This document shows positions 6,618-12,031 of a stretch of 12,031 bases of DNA, in pieces. The stretch's first letter is position 1; the number at the start of each line of letters is the position of its first letter. This DNA is from JAICWP01 sp035252015. Its GTDB lineage: Bacteria > Acidobacteriota > Terriglobia > Terriglobales > Acidobacteriaceae. The position numbers and the translations under genes are program-made. The notes below the pieces were generated by a model that ran no database searches, had not been told where the DNA came from, and saw only the letters and a list, made by a program, of their open reading frames with translations. The stretch spans positions 1-12,031 of the forward strand of contig DATFDP010000155.1 in NCBI GenBank assembly GCA_035252015.1, in the 5' to 3' direction.

Positions 6618-9600
6618 TTAGAAGGTGATTTTTGCGTTCAGTTGAATCAGCCGCGGTGATGCATCCGCACCCAGGAAGTTTCCGAACGCGCTAGCCGAGG
6701 GGCTGACGGTTTCCTGGATTCTTCCCGAGGTGCTGTCTCCATCGGCCAAATAGACATTAGGCACATAGAAGTTGGAGTGGTTGAACACGTTGTAGAAGTT
6801 CGCGCCGAACCCAAACTTCATCCGCTCCGTCAAGCTGAAGTTCTTCATCACGGAAAAGTTGGTGTTGAAGAACCCAGGGCCGCGATACTGGTTCCGCCGC
6901 TGAGTGGGAAACGCGGTATAGACGGGATTCCCGGTGGCGGCATAAGTCGCATCCCAGGTCGGGCTGACCGAGTTTACAAAGGCGTTGGGGTCGTAGCACT
7001 GGCTGTTGCCATTCTGGCAGGGTCCACTTCCGTACGTTGCACCTGGCCCAAGCGCCTGTGCCGGAATCAGGCCAAAGCCGCCCAGGTTGGGGAAGAAAGT
7101 GTTGCTGTCGATTACTGTGTAAGGTGAGCCACTGCGCGCAAACAGTGAACCAGAGAACATCCAGCCCCCCACAATTCCGTTCACCATGGAATTGGAAAAT
7201 CTGTGGGGAGGCTCCCAGACAAAGTTGGCATTGAAGTTGTGGCGTATGTCGTAATCGGCATTGCCATAATTGTTGGCCCGCAAGCTGAGTGGGTTTATCT
7301 GGGCCTGCGGTTGGTCGAAGGTGTACGGGGACACACCGCCGTTGGAGACCTCGTCCAGAGCATGGCTCCAGGTGTAGTTGGCCTGGAAGGATACCCCTTG
7401 GGCAAAGCGCCGGGTGAAGGTGGCTGTCAGCCCGTTGGAGTTCGAAATGGCACCCGTGTACCACTCGCTGACCGTGCCATAGCTCCTGTCAGGACGCGTG
7501 GAGGGAAAGCCAGCGCCGCAGGGTACGCCGTTGCCGCTCGGATCGCCGCAATAACCTGGATCGTAGGCGTTCAGGTTACCGTTGACGACGGGAATGTAAA
7601 TGCCGTGATTGCCGAAATAATTCAGCGATACAGACATGTTGTTGCCAATTGCTTGCTGCACCTGAAGGTTCCATTCCTGGAACTGAGGAGTGCGCATGGT
7701 GCCGGCAAAATTGGTAAACAATGGCGCGGCAAATACGTCGCCGGTAGCTGCCCGAATCTGGTTGTAAGTCTGGCCTGCGGAGAAGCCCGCCAGCAGAGCG
7801 GCATTGGAACTAGCTGCAATTGCCGCTGCGCCAGTCCGGCCGGGATCGGCCCACAGAGCGCCGGGCTGGTCGCCAACCCCATAAACATTGAACTGGTTTA
7901 CGAAAGGCGTGTTGGAGAATGCGTCTTCCATGCCGCCTTGCGACAGTGCATCATAGAAAATGCCGATGCCGCCGCTGATAACCGTTTTCTCATTGCTAAA
8001 GGGAGACCAGGTGAAGCCGAGCCGTGGAGACAGGTTCAGCTTGTCCGTTGCCCGGTACGCCTGGTGCAGTCCAGTCTGGATATCCTGATTGTAGGGAACG
8101 TCCGGCCCGTGCTGCAGGGCATTAAATGGGGCTGTGAATAGAGAAAAGCAATTGTTCTGGCAAACCGGGTTGGAGTTGTGCTCCGCGCGCAGCGCCAAAG
8201 TCAATTTTAGTTTGTTGTTCACTTTCCACTCATCTTGCCCGTAGATGCCGAGACCGTAGAGCGCAATCGGGACTGACGAGCTCTGCGAGAACCATTGCCT
8301 GAAGTAATACGAGTATCCCGCGGCCAGATTTCCCATGTCATTGAAGAGAAGTCTGGGATGCTTGTAGAAGAAGTTGTAATCGGAAACGTCGTAACGGCGG
8401 TAGTTGGCGCCCACCTTAAAGGTGTGATTGCCCACAATCTTCGTAAAATCATCAATGAATTGGTATTGGGTGACGTTACGCCCCTGGGGATAACTGCGCT
8501 GCCCACCGAAGTTGGTGAACGATAACCCCGAAAAAGTTACGTCATAGGGGAAAGTCTGGATCGCCAGGGCTTCGTTTTGCTTGAAGACCGCAGAATAGTA
8601 GTTGCCCGACATAATGAACTGGTTGGTCGCGGTGCCACTGAAGATGTGATTCCACTGCAGTTGCCCGTCATAGGCAGGCTGCGAGCTTGTGGCATTAAAG
8701 GCAGAATTGATGGGATCTGTGCGAGTTGCCTGTAAGCCATCGTCTCGCTTGAAGCGCACGAACACCCTGTCATTGTCGCTGAAATTATGGTCCACGCGCC
8801 CGCTCAGGATCCACTCATGGGTGAGCTGCCCGGGAGTAGCGGAGAAATTAGCTACGCAAGCAGTCGTGTCGGTAAGCCCCATAATTCCCGTTGCGGTGTC
8901 GCAGCTGCCCGGTATCGGCTTGGCGTTTTGGGCACCCGGCGCCGCCATCCATACCCCAAACAGCTTCTGGTACAAGGGCAGGGAGTTGGGCTGTGTGGCT
9001 TCAATGTTGGCCAGCACGGCATTGGCAAATGTCTGCGTGGGTATATAGGTATTCTGCGTCGTCGGAATTAGGAGCCTTAGACCTTCGGTATTAACGTAGA
9101 AGAAAGTCTTGTCCTTCTGTATGGGCCCGCCGAAATCCGCACCCCACTGGTTCGAATTGACGAAGGGCCGCGGTGTCTTAGGATCCGTATTGTTGTTGAA
9201 CCAGTTGTTGGCGTTCATAACCCGCCCGTTCCACATGTACTTGGCGCTGCCGTGGAAGGCGTTAGTGCCCGATTTCGTAATGTAGTTCACCTGAGCGCCG
9301 GCCTGCTGTCCATACTGGCCGGAATAGGGATTGGTCACGATGCTGGCTTCCTGGATCTCGTTTTGTCCCAGTGACAGGTTCGTCGCCCCAGTGTTGTTGA
9401 TATTGAAAAACGGATCCATGTAATTTTCGCCGTTGATCGTGAACAAATTGGAAGTAGCTGACATCCCGTTCGCGGTGAAGTTGCCATAACCCCCGGCGGA
9501 CTGGCTCATGGTATTCATGGTGACGCCCGGCGCTAATTGAGCGATATTGGAGATATCCGCGCCTGAGTTGGGCAATTCGCTGACCGAACGGGCGTCGTAA

Positions 9601-10010
9601 GTAGTCGAGATGGCGGCGCTTTCCGTATTAACTACCGGAAGTGCACCGGTCACCTCTATCAACTCAGTGGCTTTGCCTACGGTCAGGACAAAGTTGGCCA
9701 GTGTTACCTGTCCAATTGCCACTGTCACCTGGCGTTCCGCTCCTTGGAACCCCGGTTGTGCCGCCTTTAGGTTGTAGCGGCCAGGCTTTAATAGGGAGAA
9801 GCGATACATGCCACTGTTGCCGGTGGCAGTGGTTTGAGCTGCGCCTGTATCCAGGCTCTTGAGATTGACGATGGCGTCCTTGATCACCGCCCCGCTGGGA
9901 TCGGATACCGTACCAGAAATGTCACCCGAAGTGAGTGATTGTGGCATCGCCAGCGGCGTAATCAGGATGAAGATAGAAAATAGACCCAAAGCATATAAGA
10001 ACCTTCTCAT
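6618..10010 (-). CDS. Oar-like TonB-dependent outer-membrane receptor
   Basis: A 1130-residue outer-membrane protein. The signal peptide is MRRFLYALGLFSIFILITPL with probable cleavage near residue 24. A carboxypeptidase-regulatory-like beta domain (about 29-112, SGDISGTVSDPSGAVI to VLTVG) precedes the plug (about 120-260, with ELPNSGADISNIAQLAPGV, LFTINGENYMDPF and GAQVNYITKSGTNAFHG). A long 22-strand-type barrel ends in LIQLNAKITF with terminal Phe. Such receptors import large substrates, often glycans or peptides, using TonB energy; no substrate can be named. The longest open frame starts 24 codons earlier, but ATG 10008-10010 has GGAGG (10016-10020) five bases upstream and begins the signal peptide, so it is preferred. 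No TonB box is certain. The gene is monocistronic, ends at the shared terminator, and has a CRP-like site in its promoter. The length and build are typical of Acidobacteriota. Confidence 0.95.
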   Translation of the reverse strand: MRRFLYALGLFSIFILITPLAMPQSLTSGDISGTVSDPSGAVIKDAIVNLKSLDTGAAQTTATGNSGMYRFSLLKPGRYNLKAAQPGFQGAERQVTVAIGQVTLANFVLTVGKATELIEVTGALPVVNTESAAISTTYDARSVSELPNSGADISNIAQLAPGVTMNTMSQSAGGYGNFTANGMSATSNLFTINGENYMDPFFNINNTGATNLSLGQNEIQEASIVTNPYSGQYGQQAGAQVNYITKSGTNAFHGSAKYMWNGRVMNANNWFNNNTDPKTPRPFVNSNQWGADFGGPIQKDKTFFYVNTEGLRLLIPTTQNTYIPTQTFANAVLANIEATQPNSLPLYQKLFGVWMAAPGAQNAKPIPGSCDTATGIMGLTDTTACVANFSATPGQLTHEWILSGRVDHNFSDNDRVFVRFKRDDGLQATRTDPINSAFNATSSQPAYDGQLQWNHIFSGTATNQFIMSGNYYSAVFKQNEALAIQTFPYDVTFSGLSFTNFGGQRSYPQGRNVTQYQFIDDFTKIVGNHTFKVGANYRRYDVSDYNFFYKHPRLLFNDMGNLAAGYSYYFRQWFSQSSSVPIALYGLGIYGQDEWKVNNKLKLTLALRAEHNSNPVCQNNCFSLFTAPFNALQHGPDVPYNQDIQTGLHQAYRATDKLNLSPRLGFTWSPFSNEKTVISGGIGIFYDALSQGGMEDAFSNTPFVNQFNVYGVGDQPGALWADPGRTGAAAIAASSNAALLAGFSAGQTYNQIRAATGDVFAAPLFTNFAGTMRTPQFQEWNLQVQQAIGNNMSVSLNYFGNHGIYIPVVNGNLNAYDPGYCGDPSGNGVPCGAGFPSTRPDRSYGTVSEWYTGAISNSNGLTATFTRRFAQGVSFQANYTWSHALDEVSNGGVSPYTFDQPQAQINPLSLRANNYGNADYDIRHNFNANFVWEPPHRFSNSMVNGIVGGWMFSGSLFARSGSPYTVIDSNTFFPNLGGFGLIPAQALGPGATYGSGPCQNGNSQCYDPNAFVNSVSPTWDATYAATGNPVYTAFPTQRRNQYRGPGFFNTNFSVMKNFSLTERMKFGFGANFYNVFNHSNFYVPNVYLADGDSTSGRIQETVSPSASAFGNFLGADASPRLIQLNAKITF

Positions 10011-10093
10011 GAAAACCTCCCGGTTTGCGAGCGTCGTCGCGTAGGCGACACAGTTCCTGGGCGCACGAATTCGCATTTGCACACTCTGCGAAT

Positions 10094-10142
10094 TGGCCCA
10101 TATATAGTCCCGAATAGGTACTTAGGCCGTGATTTGGGTCAC
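10094..10142 (-). promoter_or_regulatory. Receptor promoter with CRP/FNR-like operator at -41.5
   Basis: On the minus strand a -10 element TATATA occupies 10101-10106, so transcription would start near 10094 with a leader of about 84 nt. No good -35 hexamer is present. Instead GTGA-N6-TCAC (10129-10142) is a symmetric site of the CRP/FNR family, with its centre between 10135 and 10136, exactly -41.5 from the predicted start. This is the class II activator position, and the missing -35 fits that. The regulator is not in the window. Confidence 0.5.
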
Positions 10143-10177
10143 TTTTCGTAGTGATAACCGAGCGGGTGGAGAGGAGC

Positions 10178-10209
10178 GAAAAGGGGGGAAAGCCGCATTC
10201 TTAGCGGCT
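10178..10209 (-). terminator. Terminator of the Sel1-repeat gene
   Basis: On the minus strand AGCCGC (10204-10209) and GCGGCT (10191-10196) form a perfect 6-bp stem with a 7-nt loop, followed by TTTCCCCCCTTTT. It lies about 105 nt past the Sel1 gene stop. The rest of the 303-bp gap between the Sel1 stop and the receptor start holds only the receptor promoter and a small TTTCC/GGAAA hairpin near 10260-10272. Confidence 0.5.
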
Positions 10210-10313
10210 GAAATTAATGAGGGTGGGGAAGGAAAACACTCCCATCCAGCAACCGCAGATTTCCTTCGGAAACTAAAAAGTCAGCTTGTAGGGGATGGGG
10301 CGGTTCTTGGCTG

Positions 10314-11360
10314 CTAGGGCAACAATGCTCCTGGATACTCAGTCCGCCCCTCCGCCGGCGCGTTGCGATGCTGTGCCTGCCAGAGTTGAGCACGTCTGCG
10401 TGCCAACATGAGCTTTTCCACGGGCATCTGTAGCGCGCTCAGCACCGCCTTGCCCGTGTTGCCGGCCAGCACCAGCCACATGTAGGCCGTTGTCGCATCC
10501 TGCTGCACTCCCACCCCGTGGAGATACATGACCCCCAAGTTGGCTTGAGCGGCAGGCAGATCCTGTTCGGCGGCGCGCTGGAACCACTTCACCGCCTCGC
10601 CATCGCTGGGCGGCACTCCCTTGCCTTCAAGGTATAAGTAGCCCAGGTTATTGGCGGCCTCAGGCACGCCGTGCTCAGCTGCTTTTCGGTACCACTCAAC
10701 CGCCGAGCGGTAGTTTGCATCACCGTGGCAGCCCTTCTCATGCGATATGCCCAGATTGTATTCCGCCTCCGCTAAGCCGTTCCGGGCAGCGTGTTGGAAC
10801 CATTTGAGCGCCTCTCCACAGCCTTGCGGAACGGCGCGTCCTTCACGCAAAAACAGTCCCAGATTGTTCTGTGCAACGGCAGAACCATGTTCTGCCGCTT
10901 CACGGTACCAGCGCAGGGCCTCGGCATCATCCTTGCGCACTCCCATTCCTTGAGCGTAAAGCAGACCCAGGTTGAATTCTGCCGGCACATATTTCTGCAC
11001 CGCTGCTCGCAAAAACCAACTGCTGGCCCTCTGATAATCGGTTGCCACTCCCAAGCCGCGCGTGTAGAGGGAGCCCAAATTGTTTTGTGCTTCCGGGCGG
11101 CCGCGATTGGCCGCCTGCAGATACCATCGCGCTGCTTCGCTATAGTCCTGGGGAGCGCCGTTGCCCGTTTCGTACGCCCGTCCCAGCAGGAATTGGGCAC
11201 GGGTATCGCCCACTGTTGCTTTTCGCAACAGTTTGGGAAGATCTTGGCTTTTTACGGTTTCATGACTGGCGACACCACCCGGCGGCTGTTCCGACAGGCA
11301 ATATCCAGCCGAGAGCGCCAGGAGCAGAGGAAGGGCGAACAGCCTGCAGGGGATGAGCAT
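10314..11360 (-). CDS. Exported Sel1-repeat (TPR-like) protein
   Basis: A 348-residue protein with a signal peptide (MLIPCRLFALPLLLALSAGY) and seven consecutive 36-residue Sel1 repeats from about 48 to 299. Each repeat follows the pattern A..G...A..NLG.LY..G.GV..D...A..W...A. The alpha-solenoid is a protein-protein scaffold; extracytoplasmic relatives are linked to envelope integrity, adhesion and polysaccharide biogenesis. The partner here is unknown. GYC in the signal region is not a proper lipobox, because Tyr precedes Cys. Repeat 5 (KGCHGDANY) is the most divergent. The C-terminal 50 residues are basic and may be disordered. ATG 11360 is chosen because it begins the signal peptide; no clear ribosome binding site precedes it. 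The gene is monocistronic, with its own promoter and terminator. Confidence 0.9.
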   Translation of the reverse strand: MLIPCRLFALPLLLALSAGYCLSEQPPGGVASHETVKSQDLPKLLRKATVGDTRAQFLLGRAYETGNGAPQDYSEAARWYLQAANRGRPEAQNNLGSLYTRGLGVATDYQRASSWFLRAAVQKYVPAEFNLGLLYAQGMGVRKDDAEALRWYREAAEHGSAVAQNNLGLFLREGRAVPQGCGEALKWFQHAARNGLAEAEYNLGISHEKGCHGDANYRSAVEWYRKAAEHGVPEAANNLGYLYLEGKGVPPSDGEAVKWFQRAAEQDLPAAQANLGVMYLHGVGVQQDATTAYMWLVLAGNTGKAVLSALQMPVEKLMLARRRAQLWQAQHRNAPAEGRTEYPGALLP

Positions 11361-11425
11361 ATGCGACCCGGGAGCAAGATTTTTCAGTTGAAGCGGGAAG
11401 GTGAAACCCCACGAACTTGGGATGC

Positions 11426-11454
11426 AACTTAGCCCTGCCCGTCTACCATGTCAA
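11426..11454 (-). promoter_or_regulatory. Candidate sigma-70 promoter of the Sel1-repeat gene
   Basis: On the minus strand a perfect -35 TTGACA (11449-11454) is followed after 17 nt by TAAGTT (11426-11431). Transcription would begin near 11419 and leave a leader of about 59 nt. The -10 is only a partial match. Confidence 0.45.
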
Positions 11455-11569
11455 GCTGGAAAAACTGATTTGTCGTATTCCTACCAAGCAGGCAAGCGCA
11501 TGATTCTGAGGGAAAGTGCATCAATTTCTCCGGCGAATCGGATGTCCATTGCGGTGCACCTGGGGGCAT

Positions 11570-11598
11570 TTGACTCAGGCCAGGGGGTGGGCGACAAT
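11570..11598 (+). promoter_or_regulatory. Sigma-70 promoter upstream of the tRNA-Ala-like sequence
   Basis: TTGACT (11570-11575) and GACAAT (11593-11598) are 17 nt apart, five and four of six consensus matches. Transcription would begin near 11605, the first base of a perfect hairpin GGCGGGC/GCCCGCC (11605-11611 and 11618-11624). The promoter points away from the Sel1 gene and toward the tRNA-like sequence, 42 nt further on. From 11461 to 11569 I see nothing. Confidence 0.5.
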
Positions 11599-11646
11599 TA
11601 AATAGGCGGGCCGGGCTGCCCGCCGTTCTTCCAACCTTCCTCATGT

Positions 11647-11703
11647 GGGCCTGTGGCGCAGCTGGGAGCGCGCTTCCATGGCATGGAGGTCCGGAACAGG
11701 CCG
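11647..11703 (+). pseudogene. tRNA-Ala(GGC)-like sequence lacking the T arm
   Basis: The 5' acceptor strand GGGCCTG (11647-11653), TG, D stem GCGC/GCGC (11656-11659 with 11668-11671) around AGCTGGGA, and the anticodon arm CTTCC-ATGGCAT-GGAGG (11673-11689) with anticodon GGC at 11680-11682 are those of tRNA-Ala. After GGAGGTC, where a variable loop and T arm should follow, only a few bases remain before CAGGCC (11697-11702), which pairs with six of the seven acceptor bases; G1 faces G at 11703. No TTCGA T loop and no encoded CCA are present. The length is 57 nt against about 73. A deleted tRNA gene is the likeliest reading; loss through integration and excision at a tRNA site is possible. Confidence 0.65.
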
Positions 11704-11838
11704 GCAAATGATTTCAAAGGACTTAGTTAAGGGAGATAGCGCCATTTAGCGGTATCTTCGCCGCTATTTGGTACGAATTTGGTACGGTGCCGACCTCTTC
11801 CAAGTTTGGAAGCGGTCATCCAAAAACAATGTCACAGA

Positions 11839-11882
11839 GAAGGGCTGCTTACACTGGCGGGGTGCAGCCCTTCGTTTTTTTT
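11839..11882 (+). terminator. Strong intrinsic terminator
   Basis: GAAGGGCTGC (11839-11848) and GCAGCCCTTC (11864-11873) form a perfect 10-bp stem with a 15-nt loop, followed one base later by eight T residues (11875-11882). It is the best terminator in the window, yet no protein gene precedes it on this strand. Confidence 0.9.
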
Positions 11883-11944
11883 AAGACATTAGTTGAATCG
11901 GTACTTCCTATGCTTTGAGAATTGTCATTACCCATTTTGAATCG

Positions 11945-12031
11945 AGCACGCTGTCCGAATCGCTGAACGCGGCGGTTTGCTACGCGTAGAATGGTGAAAA
12001 GCTGTACCGAGGCTTCGAATCCACCTCTCCG
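11945..12031 (+). pseudogene. Degenerate tRNA-Ser(GCT)-like sequence reaching the window end
   Basis: The order TGTCCGA, CGCTGAA, GGCGGTTTGCTA, TGGTGAAAAGCTGTACCGAGG, TTCGAAT and CCTCTCCG follows a class II tRNA-Ser(GCU) from position 8 to the discriminator, including the long variable arm. The anticodon GCT is at 11979-11981 and the T loop TTCGAAT at 12014-12020. The structure is broken: the 5' acceptor equivalent (AGCACGC, 11945-11951) does not pair with CCTCTCC (12024-12030), the anticodon stem pairs at only a few positions, and the T stem (GAGGC against CCACC) does not pair. The window ends at the discriminator, so CCA cannot be checked. This is a decayed copy rather than a working gene. 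Confidence 0.6.

Larger units (their letters stand above)
11605..11882 (+). ncRNA. Candidate structured transcript containing a tRNA-like domain
   Basis: Between a plausible promoter and a very strong terminator lies a 278-nt stretch without a credible reading frame but with repeated local pairing. It has a leader hairpin (11605-11624) and the tRNA-Ala-like fold (11647-11703). Next come TAGCGG/CCGCTA (11747-11752 with 11761-11766), and a long hairpin GACC-T-CTTCCA/TGGAAG-C-GGTC (11792-11817). The terminator stem closes it. Two tandem copies of ATTTGGTACG sit at 11766-11775 and 11777-11786. It may be a genuine small RNA, or a decayed tRNA transcription unit that kept its signals. Confidence 0.35.

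Noticed and set aside
7203..8141. 312-codon open frame antisense to the TonB receptor
   Set aside because: The receptor frame is continuous with a full domain set; the antisense frame has no recognisable features or ribosome binding site.
10129..10317. 62-codon plus-strand open frame between the Sel1 and receptor genes
   Set aside because: It covers the CRP-like site and the Sel1 terminator and shows no protein-like composition.
11647..11703. Functional tRNA-Ala gene
   Set aside because: The T arm and the TTCGA loop are missing and the first acceptor pair is G-G, so a working bacterial tRNA is not credible.
11401..11707. Overlapping short open frames on both strands upstream of the Sel1 gene
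   Set aside because: They run through predicted promoters and the tRNA-like sequence, with no start signals and no protein-like content.
1..12031. CRISPR array, complete insertion sequence, prophage or defence cassette
   Set aside because: No regularly spaced repeats, transposase, integrase, phage or known defence proteins are encoded in any convincing frame.

Overview
The window looks like chromosomal DNA of a member of the Acidobacteriota. This is an inference. It rests on the very large Oar-like TonB-dependent receptor with an N-terminal carboxypeptidase-regulatory fold, a FecR-domain protein anchored by two membrane segments and ending in KPVSP plus a few residues, a GC-rich coding style, and genes that mostly stand alone with their own signals. 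No CRISPR array, insertion sequence with a transposase, or complete mobile element is visible.

Layout. Positions 1-140 are an unresolved edge. 231-905 (minus) is a broken NAD-dependent epimerase/dehydratase gene: its N-terminal Rossmann part is gone, it carries one frameshift, and the catalytic Tyr of YxxxK is Phe. It abuts an intact GT2 glycosyltransferase (937-1959, plus). A FecR-domain membrane protein follows (2112-3164, plus), convergent with a small cysteine-rich lipoprotein (3170-3673, minus). 3779-4020 (plus) is the relic of a zinc alcohol dehydrogenase whose central part has been deleted. 4030-5862 (minus) is the ribosome-associated GTPase TypA/BipA, which starts with TTG. 5863-6213 has no gene but holds an imperfect inverted-repeat unit. 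6214-6564 (plus) is a single-domain PilZ protein, convergent with the 1130-residue TonB-dependent receptor (6618-10010, minus) across a bidirectional terminator. 10314-11360 (minus) is an exported protein of seven Sel1 repeats. 11361-12031 has no protein gene but is the richest non-coding part: a promoter, a hairpin leader, a tRNA-Ala(GGC)-like sequence without its T arm, further hairpins, a very strong terminator, and a degenerate tRNA-Ser(GCT)-like sequence running to the window end.

How the genes relate. They do not form one pathway. The GT2 enzyme and the dead epimerase suggest the edge of a surface-polysaccharide region that has been rearranged. The PilZ protein suggests cyclic-di-GMP control. 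The receptor gene has a promoter layout (GTGA-N6-TCAC centred at -41.5, a good -10, no -35) that suggests activation by a CRP/FNR-family regulator. Four decayed genes (epimerase, alcohol dehydrogenase, two tRNA-like sequences) in 12 kb point to a region under erosion. I found no convincing new multi-gene system; the best candidate for something undescribed is the RNA locus at 11570-11882.
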